A stretch of DNA of 64,000 nt from Zonotrichia leucophrys gambelii (lineage: Eukaryota; Chordata; Aves; Passeriformes; Passerellidae), in the NCBI RefSeq assembly GCF_028769735.1, contig NC_088171.1, positions 124,332,533 to 124,396,532 on the forward strand, given 5' to 3'. The notes below the pieces were generated by a model. It was given only the letters and a program-made list of their open reading frames with translations. It had not been told where the DNA came from and did not search any database. Below are positions 10,277 to 22,156 of the stretch, piece after piece (the stretch's first letter is position 1; each line of letters opens with the position of its first letter). Made by a program: the position numbers and the translations under genes.

Positions 10277-12874
10277 ATCATTGCTCTAAGTTGAAGAGGC
10301 ATTAAGTAACATTTCCTATTAATCACTACAGAAATTAACCATCCAGCCAATAAAATTCCATTCTCATTTCAGCAGCTTCTGATGGCACTCCATACTATCC
10401 TTTGGGAATCAAAAACTCATTAATCACCACTATGGTTTTGCTGTGAGGTTTCATATCAAACACCTACATCACAATCAACTGAAAAATCAGGGGGAAAAAA
10501 GATTCTATGAGTCTCTAATTAGTTGTACACATTCTATGAAACACAGTCCTAGCAGCTGTCAAGCCAAACAAAGAAGAAACCTTGTTCTTGGATCAAATTA
10601 CTGAACTCAGGTAAAACTCAATTCCACAAATTCTTTCCAAAATGGTATGTTGTCTGTCTGTATCTGTGTCCAAAACCCTTATCTTCTAGAAGCACAGTGC
10701 TACATGGACAGGACTTTTTGTGAATGCTGTTACTACCAAGTGCACTGAGAAGGAAGCCTACAGAAAGAAAATTAAACCTAATTCTGCATTTATTCATGAG
10801 ATTTGTGCCATGTTTTCCCAGAGATTTACACGTGTCTTCTACACAAACATAATGTAGGTCCTGTGGGTTTCCCAATACACTATTTTGTGTCAAAAATCTG
10901 GGGCAGTGAGAACTTCAAAGTCTAATGCCCAAACTAAAGCACAGCCCTATGGCACCTAAAACAAAGGATTATGTCTCACAATCAGATAACTTTTGTTTTA
11001 TGCATCAACATATTTCCTTAATAGTTAAGAATACCACACCTTTTTGTTAAATTGCTATTTAACCTATTAATTACATAAACCTACCCTGAAGGAAAACAAT
11101 TTGAACTGCATTTGAACACCCTACGCCCCCTCAGTGTGTTCTACTGTGACTCCTGACCTTGCTCTTACCTGCAGCCCTTCAGGGACCAGCTGCTTGCCAT
11201 CACAAAGCCATTCCAGAAAGTTTGCAAGTACCAAAACCACCCTGACTCCAAGAGCATTAGCACAACCAGCTGAAAGTCTGTTCAATCTGATTATGAGGAG
11301 TCATCTGGATTAAATCACCAAAAATAGATCAAGTGAATCAACCAGTAAGAAAACATGCCAGATTGTCTCCTGCAGCAACAGCTTCCATTTGGGGAATGTA
11401 GCTTATCTTTGGAAAACTCATTTTTAAGACTGTTCTGCTTCTTGACTACCAAACAGAATTTAAGGTACAATGCTAAGAAGCAAGAGAACGATCTCTCCTT
11501 CCCTTCACATTCCTTGAGTTGTTAGGGAAACAGGAAATCACTGCTATTCAGAGTCCTCCACACCTCACCCTGCACAAGTGACCATGCCTTCCTCTTCTTA
11601 CCTTTGCAGCCCCTCCCATTTATTACTTTTCTGAGCTTCACATGAACAATACTGACACCTTCCCATCAATCTTCACTCTGACACCCCTGCTCTCTCTCCT
11701 GTCACTGCTCACCCCTCTGTTCCCTTTGCTCCCATTCCTCAGTTCAATACCTGCAGGACACGGGGATCATCCATGCTATGGGCTAGGCTGTGCTGAGCCA
11801 TCTGACCAAGGAGCAGTTTTCTACACAGCTAACAACCCACAGACCTCCACAATGGTGTGCCTACAATCCAAATGTATCCCAGAAACTAGGACTGACAGCC
11901 AGTAAGAGCATGGCTTTGAAAAAACTTCATCAGGAAACATGCACAGCCCACCTTAGATCCTTCTATGGGGCAAGAAACCAGGAAATCAGCAATCAGCCAA
12001 CAGATGGAAATGCTTTGGCTCAAGCTACTACTAAGAGAGCAATTCTCACTTGAGGTCTTTTTTTGCCAACAGAACTGTTACTATTATTATTTTATATTGC
12101 TATGAAAAATTATTACTACAGCTTTCAAGCTGTTCCCTTTCGTTATGTTAGTTCTCCCACATCATTGGATTGTGAAGGACTTAAAATTCAGTCATTTGGT
12201 ACTCTGTTACAACCAAGTTTAACTGAACATTTCATGTCTCTCAAATAGAATACAAAATCTGTTTGGGAGGAAAAAATCATAAAGACTTAGACAGTAAGAG
12301 AAAATTTACCTAGCTTTAAGGTCAGTTTTTAGGTATGTATTTCTAAGATTAACATATTTTCCCAGCAGTTTATTAGATCTACTTAAATGAACCAAATAAA
12401 GAAAGACATGAGCAAGTTAGTTGATTAGGACTCCATGGATCACATTCAGGGAAATGGCATTTAAGTCCCTATTATGGGACTTAAATTCTGCCAGGGTAGG
12501 CAAAGCATTAGAGCAATTCAATTAACCCTCAGTTTTTCTGATTTGGGGTTTGCTTTGGCCAGTTTCAATCCAAGTTCACGCTCCATTTTGACCAGAAGTC
12601 CCTACCTCCCTGGCCTGAATTCAGAGATCAGCAGCAAACAGGAGCAGTTTTAAGAAGTACTTTTCATTTTGGATGAACAGCCTCAGGGTGGGAGTGGGTT
12701 AACCTCCATAAAGCTTTTTTGTACACTGGCATGTTCTGCATGTGACACTCAGAATGAGTATTGTGGTTATCACTATACATTGGCAAAGTTAAAGAAAAAA
12801 GGGGCTTGTTATAGTTCAGGAGAACAAGCTGTTGCAAAGTTTTAAGACCACTCTAACATTTGAGTAATATACAG

Positions 12875-12902
12875 TACTGCAGAGCATATTTACTCTGCAG
12901 TA
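12875..12902. other. Perfect 10-bp stem hairpin
   Basis: TACTGCAGAG and its exact inverse CTCTGCAGTA are separated by the 8-nt loop CATATTTA. A flanking TATA pair can extend the stem with a 3-nt bulge. Function unknown; too short for a typical pre-miRNA unless the flanks also pair. Confidence 0.7.
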
Positions 12903-14012
12903 TATAAGAAAGATCAGATTTAAGTGCTTCCCATTTATCTCAGTGAAGAAGACAAAGTGAGACGTACTTCTTCAACCTGGGGGAGAAAATTCTTGGGCTT
13001 CTCCCAAATGCTGATTAGATATTCATTCAAAGCAAATGAAAAAGAAAATAAAGCCCAGAAAAGGCAGTGGTAATTGTGATGCATCATCACCTGACACTGA
13101 GAGCTGCTTCCCCTCTCCTTTTAGAAGAGCTGGGAGAGGCAGTAATTGCAGAAGTAAATGCTGACCACTGTTTCCCAGTAGCCCCTGGCTCATCAGGTTC
13201 ACAGAGAGGGTTGTTAAAGTTCACACAGACGTTCCCCAAGAGATGCATGTTTCTTTAAAATTTTAAATAACAAGCCCATTAAAAAAAAGCTAACACCTGT
13301 GTAACCCCCTTTTGCTTTGTCACACCTGAAGTAGGTCTAAGCTTTCTACATTTAAAATTACTTTGGAAGATTACATCTAGCAGCAAGGAATGGAAAGGAA
13401 TGACGACAGTAAAACCAGACTAGGATGTGTTGGGAGGCACAGCAATAGGTGCTCTGTACAACAGGCTACCAGCAAGAAACTCAGAGGGTTAAGCACTGAA
13501 TGGATGCCACTGCAGCACAGCACTGGGAAATCCCAGTGCAGTTCCTATCTGCAGGTGGAAGGTTTGCAGCATTCTAAATGCTAGGTGGAATGGAGTAAAG
13601 GTTTTAGAGGGCATTTTCATTAATCAGTGAGATTTTCAGTATTAAGGCAAAAGCAGATTTTAGACTATCCAGAGCTCTGAAGTCCTACTAAAAATGCAAT
13701 TTCTACCTCCTCCCCTGAAAAAATCTAATAGTTTAACTAGGCAAATTATTCCAATCTTGCAGTTTTGTTCCTAACTGGTTTTGCCACTTCATGTTCCCTC
13801 AAACTGCCTTTCTGCTGAATAAATAACAAATAATGTAAAGCTGATAAACGTATAACACATGAGATATTATCTACATGACACACTGAAGCTAACACACTCC
13901 CAGAATTAACAGGAGGCCAACTTTTATAGATTTTTAATTTGAGAAGTTTTACAGGTATTAATTGCTAAGCGTTTCACATAGAGATTTTAAGGAAGGAAGA
14001 GAAGGAAGTTAC

Positions 14013-14169
14013 CAGACTTCGCCAGTGTAGGTGATCCAGGTGGAGAAAGGTTTATGCCAGGCGACAAGTAAAGATAATTTCTGTTCACTCCAGCATTGAA
14101 ATCGAAGGGTGATTTGTAATCCTCATACAGATCCATGCCAGACCCAGACAGTTCAGTGCGTGCAGCCAT
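14013..14169 (-). CDS. TPD52: TPD52 exon 1a coding part (alternative long N-terminus, PrLZ/PC-1-like)
   Basis: This is the alternative first coding exon. It encodes MDLYEDYKSPFDF, then a Tyr-Leu-Tyr-Leu-Ser-Pro segment and SPPGSPTLAKS, matching the long human TPD52 isoform known as PrLZ or PC-1, which is driven by its own promoter (established knowledge). The exon ends AAG TCT G followed by donor GTAACT; the spare G joins exon 2 to give S-G-L-L-R. Two in-frame starts are plausible. The ATG at 14136 is the family-like MDLYEDY start (41 codons plus 1 base) with G at -3 and G at +4. The ATG at 14169 adds MAARTELSGSG (52 codons plus 1 base) with A at -3 and G at +4. A further in-frame ATG at 14190 is less attractive. 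The residues are rich in Tyr and Ser/Pro, suggesting a disordered, phosphorylatable tail. Confidence 0.92.
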
Positions 14170-14190
14170 CCTCCTCTTCCACTGAAGCAT

Positions 14191-14520
14191 TCATCTTCGC
14201 TCTCTGGGGCGACCCAGACAGCAGCATTCAGAAACCCTCCATTCCTCCACATGACACTCCCTGTGCCTCCTCAGAGAATTCAGCTCTGCTACATGTGATA
14301 GAGCTGTCTAGCAAGGGATTTCTTAGCCATCCTGGAGCTGCTGCTGTTTACATGGCACAAAGTTAAGTTCCTGTAAATTTGTAACTGAGGCCGGACTTAA
14401 ACAGACCGTTCCTTTAACAAACATTCACAGTCCACCACTCATGGCTTCTGGAACAGCCTTGGTCCTCCGCAGAACTGCATCAACTGTGTTCAATCGCTTA
14501 AATAAAAAAAGGTCAGCTGA
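14191..14520 (-). promoter_or_regulatory. Presumed 5' UTR and promoter region of TPD52 exon 1a
   Basis: Exon 1a has no acceptor-like sequence feeding it and matches an isoform that starts from its own promoter, so transcription should begin somewhere here. There is no CpG island and no convincing TATA box at a defined distance. The placement rests only on position relative to exon 1a. Confidence 0.4.
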
Positions 14521-17500
14521 CTACAGCTACACCAGGATATCCTTAATCTTCTAGGACACAAAAGGATTACCAGCCGTAATCTATCCTATATACCATCTGT
14601 GTTGGACTTTTTCCTCTGATTAATGGAAAATTCTGTGTGTATAGCTATTTCTCCAGCTGCTTTCATCAGTCTAATAACCACTAGAGAGAACTCAGTCTCT
14701 GCTGCCCAGGTATCACACCACTCCTCTCTGAAGGCTGGCCTATAAACACCACCTAGGTTTATTGATGAACCTTCTAATGTGCATTATGACTTTTGCTCGT
14801 GAGGCTAAACATATCTGGGTCTGAGGGGTTTTTTTTGGGGGGAGGGGGTTGTTAAATATTTATGAAGTACACTGTCCTATGTCCTTGGTGCTTCAACCAG
14901 CATTGTTTAGAGCAGCCAGTAGCAGCAGTAATGCATTGCCTGAAATGTATTTATGCTTTGACACACTCATAAAGCAAGATCAACTTACATAAGCCATCTG
15001 ACTTCATGCCAGGCCTTTAAGATTCAACTCTGGGAAGTAGAAATGCTTACCTAAAAGAGGCACTCAGCAGAGTTTTGCAGCACTTCACTACATTGTTTTA
15101 TTTTTATTTCATGGTCAGTTTCTTTCACTGAAAACACAAGGCTATTAGCAATGTAGATCACCTTTAGAGCTGAGCAACAATTTCCTCCCAAACCCCACAC
15201 CTTCACCTGGGCTCCTCACTGCAGCCTGCACACAGAGGAGCACAATCAAATGGGAGTGAATCTTTTCCTGCACAGTAAGGACAGAGCTGATCAGGCATTA
15301 TTCCAGAGAAGTGAAGGAGCCTCGCAGCATTCCAAAGTCAAGTCCAAGGCAAAGTAATCCCAGGGCATATGAGAAGAAAGCACACTCCTCCTAGAATTTT
15401 AACTTCCCATTTCCACTGCAATCAGTCAGTTGCCACAGGAACAGACCTTCCAGCTAATTAAAAAGCAGATCCTTTAAGCTAAAGGCCTACATTCACTTCT
15501 GCAGGTGGAGAGTACCTGCAGGCTCATAACAATGAGAGTGCTGGAGCCTGAAAAACACAAGTCTGCTATTTTCTAAACCCACTGAAAAGAAGAAAATAGA
15601 ATGACCCCCTGCATTTCTGACACGTGGCTGTGACATCTGCCAGAAATACTGCAAAGTTTATCTGGCAAAGGTCAAAGCTTTGGTCACAGATTAAAGCATC
15701 CAGAGGCAGCAGAGAACTGTAACACAGCTACAGTAATAAGATACTCTATTAACCAAGTTGGTTAATATGAACAGCTACAGATTGTGCTTTGCAGCTTTCC
15801 CTTGTATAACTCAGCACTCAGGGGCTGCCTTCTGTGCAAAAGGCTCAGGCAGCAGTTGTGCTAACTGGGTTAGGCAAAATGACAAGTTATCAGATGTGGC
15901 ACACAAAGAGCTGGGTGTTTTCTACCATCACTCTCCCAACACAGACAGGGAGAGAGAGAAGGGGAGGCTACACCCTAGGACTTTTTCCTAACCCTAGATA
16001 ATCACTCACTTTAACACTGGTCAGTGCTACCGGGCTACAACTGCTAGTAGCTATTCTAGGAAAAAGAACCCCTTATGAAAATCTGTTGATCCCTGCTAAC
16101 AATCAAGAATACAATTTCCTAGCCATTTCCTGAAGGAAACATTACATTCTTGTTTTACAGGAAATTCCCTACATTCAGATTTACCCATTACCAACCATTC
16201 AAAAAAATCTGGTACTCCTCCTATATCTTTGTAGTGCACAAGTTGGTTTCATGCTCCTAGAGACCTCTGGATTGCCAGTCTCAACCACTGACCTGGCCTG
16301 CCACCCCTACTGACAGAAATCTGTATGGACCAAACTCTTCAACACCTCTTCAGTGTAGTCACAGACACATACAGGATGTGGCCCACTGCTGGAACATACA
16401 TTTGGCTTATAGGGAATATTTGCTGAATTGCAAATCTGAGAGGCTGAATTCTGCTTTTGTTCCTCCTTGTGCATAGCCTGAGCACAAGGTCAGAAGTCAC
16501 CCAAGACAATCTCTAGTTTTTAAAAATATTACTGTTCTAAGGTCACTGCCAAGAGAGGGACACCATGCAAGTGCTCCTTACTTCAAGTTCCTCTCTTTGC
16601 TCAATTATAGGGGCCATACAGATGGGTTGATACAGCACCTACTAAACACATCACCTAAACACATCAGCCTCCTGCTGCTCTCTTACCTGCTGAAGTTTAC
16701 AGGAGTGTTGTTCCTCACTTCTCTCAGGTACAAATCCTACCTGGAGATGAAGGAAGCTGTTTTGCTGAACAAGCTCCTTCCTCATCACTTAGGGAAATTT
16801 GATGGTCTTCAAACTGAAGTATAAGTCAATCTCTCTATAAAGAGAAAGGACTGCAGTTCACCCTTCCAAAACTACTGTAGGACAACTTCTAGGCTGTCAT
16901 TCCTAACTCATCCACTTCAGGGAAGACAATCTCTAGTTGTAAGAGATCCCCTGCCAGCCATAACAATCATTTTATCTGCTTCTTCCCCAGAAGTTCCTTA
17001 GCACATCCAGGGATTCAGGGCAGTGAAAGGCAGCACTCCCCCATACTGCTCAGAGCCAGTCTAAAGAAGATAGATTCTGCTCTCTGTGATGCATTTGGAG
17101 GAGGAATGAATCCCTTTCCAAGGGATTTTCTAAATTCAAGTGATGGCCTAAGGAAACAAAGAAGGATGGGGATGACAGACAGCAGCTGCACAGAACCAAA
17201 AAGCAAGGTTTCTCTCTGCAGTGTGTAGCCTTCTGACCAGTTTAGTAGCTTTTGACAGTCACAGCAATCAAGAATTCTGTACACTATGAAAACAAGCACA
17301 TTATGAGGCCTTTCTAAAGGGCCCTCCCATGACCAAAATATCCTGCTGGATGGGCTTCCTCTCCTTCACAATAATTCAGAGCATGTGCAGCTGGTTGGAG
17401 GTGGAACTGAGGCTGCAGAGCCATACCCTAATAGATGGATACTGCCTTCCCAGGCAAGACACACACATTTCAGTGCTGAAGTTTAAGTTTAGGCTTCTCT

Positions 17501-17951
17501 TACATGGCTTGGAGTAATTAACCATGAATCCTCAAGTATCTCTGTTCTTTGCCCTGCATTGCAAATTCAGTTTTACTGTGTACCTTGGTTGTTACTGCAG
17601 ATACCAGCTGCAAGGCAGTACCTGCAATGATCTTGAAGCCTAAGGAAGGAGCTGTTCCAGAGCCAAGAAGCAGTGGCTTTTTGCTTACTATGCAAGAGAT
17701 TAAAACCAACGATTTTGCCGTTCCAGAACAAGCATTCATTTGCTCTTAACACCTCAGGGTAACTTAGAGTTTAGTACTAAAGTAATCTATGGCATTTTAG
17801 AAGCTGGTGTCTGAGAGACTGGCACACCTTCTGTCAAGGATGCTTGAACCAATCACTGACAAGTTCAACTGAATGTCACAAAGTGTCTGAGGAAGGCTTG
17901 GCAAGCCTCAGCAAAGCATTGCCATCACAATTCCTGCCACTAACCATGTTA

Positions 17952-18004
17952 TAATCTCCTCTTAAGGTTACAGAGGTGTAATCTCCTGCTAAGGTTACAG
18001 AGTG
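17952..18004 (+). repeat. Two-copy tandem duplication, about 27-bp unit
   Basis: TAATCTCCTCTTAAGGTTAC AGAGGTG is followed at once by TAATCTCCTGCTAAGGTTAC AGAGTG; the copies differ by one substitution and a one-base deletion. Confidence 0.85.
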
Positions 18005-20745
18005 TACTTAAAGCTTTCCCAGGTAACCATTTAGCATTAACAGTCAGAACAGATTGTGCACCTCATTAATCATAAGGAAGGGAACTCCCTCCACAGCTGG
18101 AAAAGCTGTTCAGTTTGAGCAAACACCGTTCACCAGATATTTGCCTGTTTAGTCTCAGGCACGGTTCTTTCTTCAGCTAGCACCTGCTACCCAGGTCTGC
18201 AGCTTCCACCTTAGCCTAAGGCTCTAGCAACAACTTGAGCAATGCAATATAGTATTGAAGCACTTCTACCTTGATGGCAGCTGAGCAAGGATAGGATGTT
18301 ATGGTACCCTTGTGGAGAAGCTGCTTTTCCCACACATAGGTCTAGCAGAATAATAGTTTGTTTATACATGGAAGCATTATATCCCTCTTTCCCTACACAA
18401 AGTAGGATGAAGTTTCCTGAGGAAGTATGAATGAGTACCACCTCTGGGCTTTGAAGAAACTGAGCTATGTGTTCAGTAGTGTTTAATACAAATAGTTAAA
18501 CTCAGGAAAGGCTACCTCAGGATTGGAGGAAGCTATCCTAGGACATGATCTAAACAACATTGTGGACAAAGCTATCCAAATAACCAATCCACAAGATCTG
18601 CTCTGAGTTCTGCTGTTACACAGGCACCTTCACCACACTGAAAATCCTGTGTTTGTGTCCTGATTATACCTGCCAAACTTGTGCACCACAGCTCATACTT
18701 TTGGCCAGCCTATCATGACTCCAGCACTTAATAAAGCAAGCAAAAGAAAATGGGGAAAAATGATGGGAGGACTTTGTTGACAAAGAGGGGGAAGAGGTGC
18801 AAGAAGCACTTGCTCTGTGGGGGCATAGCAAAAAGATTTGGTCTCTTATTTCAAGGTTGCCTGTGGAGATTCACTTGCCTTCTCAGCCTATACCTGGTTT
18901 AAATTTCAACTTCTGAAGTCTGCTAAGAGGCAAGATTGATAAGAGGACTTCCAGTAAGTGTGTCTGGGGCAAAGACTTCCAACCAGGTGGTCTTCCACCA
19001 CCCCCATCCTTCCCAGGTAGATCCCAATCAGGCAGCAACAGTCAGGCTCCTCTCCCCACTCCAACTGAGTTTTATATGGCATAAGCCATTTTAAGAGCCA
19101 TAAATCTACTTAAGCATCTTAAGCCAATCTAGATTCTGTAGCATCAATTTGATCTTAAAAGTCTTACCAGTTTACAGACAAGTAAAGCCTTTCAGCACCT
19201 GATCTGAGGCCTTAAAACTGCATTAAGAGAAAAAGATGCTGTGAAGCAAGAGGACAGAAGCCCAAAGACTAAACAAGCCTGAAATTTGTACATTAGTGCT
19301 CTTATTTTCACATTCTCTCCCCTTCCTTTAACAGCGGACACTTCTTTCACTCCCCTGAGATTTGTGCAGGACATGAATGGAGCTGCACAGCTGCAGCAAT
19401 TCCTGAACAGCACAAGTACAGGCTTCTGCAGCTCCATTAGTAATGGTCAGCAGAATGTGGGGTTAAGGGAAGGGGTTAAGTGTCTGCTGTCTTCTAGCAG
19501 GGTACAACTCAACACCATGATATTAATCTCAGTACTTCAGCCTCCCCCACATGCTTTCTCTGGACAAGCTCTGCCTGATACAACTACATCATTCAGTACA
19601 GTTCTTTGTACAGAAATATCTTCTCCAGCACTTTATTTATCCTAAGTGCTGCCTTCACTCACTCCTATTAAAACAAACAAAAAACCCAAAGAAAAAGCCA
19701 CCACCAACAACCACCACCTCTTTGAAGATGTATCTCCCTGCAACACAAACACTTGCAAATGTTACAGGTAGGGATCACGGGGTTGCCAGTGCTGCTCTTC
19801 TCTTAAACCAGAGTCTCAGCCCACGGTATTTCAGACAGCTGACGCACGTCTTGGCGAAGGCAGCAGTTCTTGTCTCTCCTCTCAATCCAATTATAAACTC
19901 AGACTCATTTCCTGAGCTCTTGTGAGGGAGTACATCCACGCTCCAGCATATCCTGCGACTAGACAAGCTGATACTACAGTGAAATACTTAACCCATTCAT
20001 GTCAGACAAAATTCTCTATATTTGCACATATTCTCTACTGCCTTGCAAATGTTTCAGCATTTAGAAGATTAGGCAGAAATCCCAGATTATGACAAAGTTG
20101 TGTGTCTCAAACAGTGCCCAAAGCTCACGTTTGTCAGCTCCAACAGTAACAGGTGAAAAGCTTTCCGATCTACGGCAAAGGACGAGGCCAAAGGACAGAG
20201 TACCACCCCAGAACCAGGGATCTGAGTTTGCACTGACTTTGGAGAAGTCAGATCAAAACCTGCAAAAACAGAGGAACACTTCCAAGTGAGATTAACAGAG
20301 TCAAAACATTTTCAGGTAGATTTTAGAGGAATGTGTTTAGTTATTTCACTTCAGCCACTTATCCCAGTTATGCTGCCATCCTCTATAGACTCTGATTCCT
20401 CAGGCAAGAGACTGACCCTGTCAAAAATGTAAAGAAACAGTGCTGAGCTGCAGCTAGAGATAGCTGGAAAAGATTAGGAACACTGCAGTGCAGAAATGGG
20501 ATTGTCTCAAGCAAAGTTTCAGTATGTAACCTTGCAATCTAATTAAAAGTTTTACTTGAGTGATTCTGGAGTGACTCCCAGCCTCCCTCAGAAGACAAGA
20601 CTACTTTTCTGCACTCTTAAAGCAAATCTCCCTCTTTTAACACAGCATCCCAGAGCCTCATTTCTGAAAAGCAGTTCCGGAAAAGTCCATCATCCCCCAT
20701 CTGTGTTACCAGGTCCCACCATGAAATTGACACTGAGGTTTTAAG

Positions 20746-20827
20746 AACAAAGCAAATTCAATTACATATTGAACTACATATTGTATAACAAAGCAAATTC
20801 AATTACATATTGAACTACATATTGTAT
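20746..20827 (+). repeat. Two-copy perfect tandem duplication, 41-bp unit
   Basis: A 41-bp unit starting AACAAAGCAAATTCAATTAC and ending ACTACATATTGTAT occurs twice head to tail with no visible difference, implying a recent slippage event. It abuts the region leading into a CR1 element. Confidence 0.9.
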
Positions 20828-21079
20828 ATCTAAAATTAAAACCACCAAAAAAAGCACCCTCTGTAGTCTTAGCAGTACCTTAATAATACCAACAAAATCT
20901 TCATTGCTTGTGGGACTCTGTAGCTTCCACCATATAATTCCCAAGTTGATGCCTGGATTTGATGTAGCACAGAAATTCCACCATTTACTATCAAGGGCAG
21001 AAGTACAGAAGCAACCAAGTAGCACACAATTTGATGCAAGCAACAAGAGTTTAGGGTAAGTACTTCACAAAATCCATTC

Positions 21080-22064
21080 TTGAAGATATTCAAAAGACAT
21101 CTGGACATGATCATCAAGGTGGACACGGATATCAAGGACCAGTAGTCTTTAATATCTTTACTGACAACACAGATAATGGCATCAACTGCACATTCAGCAA
21201 GTTTGTAGATGATCCAAAGCTGCATTGTATAGGTGGCAGAACAGAAGGACAAGGTGCTATCCAGAAGGACCTGGAGAAACTCAAGAAGTGGGGCCCATGA
21301 GAACCTCATCAAGTTCAACAGGTCAAAGTGCAAGGTGCTGCACCTGCGTTAGGGCAATCCCAGATATAAGAACAGTCTGGGACAAGTCCTTGAGAGCAGC
21401 CCTGCAAAGAAGCACTTGGGTGGATCAAAAGCCAGACATGAGCCACCAGTGTGTGCCTACAGCTCAGAGAGCCAAACACATCCTGGGCTGCACTGAAAGC
21501 AGAGTGACCAGCAAGTCAAAGGAGGTGATTCTCCACCTCTACACTGCCCTAGTGAGACACCACCTAAAGCACAGCATCCAGCTCTGAAGTTCTGAGCAAA
21601 GAAGGGCATTGGCCTGCTAGAGCTGATCCAGAGAAAGGTCACAGAGATGATCTCTCTACGAAAGATCCTACAAAGACAGGCTGAGGAAGTTGGGGTTGTT
21701 CAGCCTGAAGAGGACTCCAGGGAGGCTTCATTGTGGCCTTCCAGTTCCTAAAGGGGACTTGTAAAAGAGGAAGAACAACTTCTTACTTTGTAGGTAGATA
21801 GTGACAGGACAAGGGGGAACAGTGTCAAACTAAAAGAGGAGAAATTTACATTAGACATCAATAAGGAATTATTTTCTCAGAGGGTGGTCCGGCACTGGAA
21901 CAGGTTGCTCAGAAGTAGTAGATGCCTCATCCCTGGAAGTGTTTGAGACCAGGTTAGACGGGCCCTGAGCAACCTGATCTAGTTAGGGGGTGTATCCCTG
22001 CTCATGCCTGGGGGTTGAATTGATGAGCACTAAGGTCCCTTCCAACTCAAACCATTCTGTGATA
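21080..22064 (+). mobile_element. CR1 LINE 3' fragment, plus strand (about 1 kb)
   Basis: The sequence follows the 3' part of avian CR1. It starts near GATATTCAAAAGACATCTGG, passes through the degraded reverse-transcriptase end (tracts like AGTTTGTAGATGATCC and AAGTTCAACAGGTCAAAGTG), and then shows the hallmark GGTTGTTCAGCCTGAAGAGG, GTGACAGGACAAGGGGGAAC and CACTGGAACAGGTTGCTCAG blocks. It ends TCCAACTCAAACCATTCTGT GATA, typical of the CR1 3' end. The frame is broken (for example a TGA inside the FNRSKCKVLHLR-like stretch), so it is a dead 5'-truncated copy. Confidence 0.92.
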
Positions 22065-22156
22065 CGGTCCTGGTGGGCAACCAGTTCCAGGTGGCTCTGC
22101 CCTAACAGAGGGGTTGAACCTCCAGAGGTCCTTCCCACCGTAACCATCCTGTGATT
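22065..22156 (+). mobile_element. Second short CR1 3' tail, plus strand
   Basis: Directly after the previous CR1 end comes another tail-like stretch: AGGTGGCTCTGCCCTAACAG, a GGTTGAACCTCCAGAGGTCC block, and an end in ACCATCCTGTGATT. The wording differs from the first element, suggesting a different CR1 subfamily tail joined in the same orientation. Confidence 0.75.

Larger units (their letters stand above)
9024..14012 (-). other. TPD52 intron between exon 1a and exon 2
   Basis: This 5.0-kb intron has donor GTAACT and acceptor CTCAAG. It contains an alternating purine-pyrimidine tract near 10.2 kb and a 10-bp-stem hairpin at 12875-12902. The overlapping open frames at 9447-9937 and 11642-12053 are unrecognised and look like chance. 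Confidence 0.8.
14521..21079 (-). other. TPD52 long intron, right of exon 1a
   Basis: Mostly unique-looking, AT-leaning sequence with short unrelated open frames on both strands. It carries two-copy tandem duplications near 17.95 and 20.75 kb. No transposon is recognised before the CR1 near 21.08 kb. Confidence 0.7.

Noticed and set aside
11642..12053. Two overlapping 87-codon frames in the exon 1a-exon 2 intron
   Set aside because: Ser/Leu/Pro-rich, unlike TPD52 or any family I know, and with no splice context that would give a sensible exon.
20869..21333. 154-codon minus-strand open frame
   Set aside because: It overlaps the start of a plus-strand CR1 element and reads the wrong strand of it.
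21225..21587. 120-codon plus-strand frame in the CR1
   Set aside because: Shadow of a frameshifted CR1 reverse-transcriptase end; not a functional gene.
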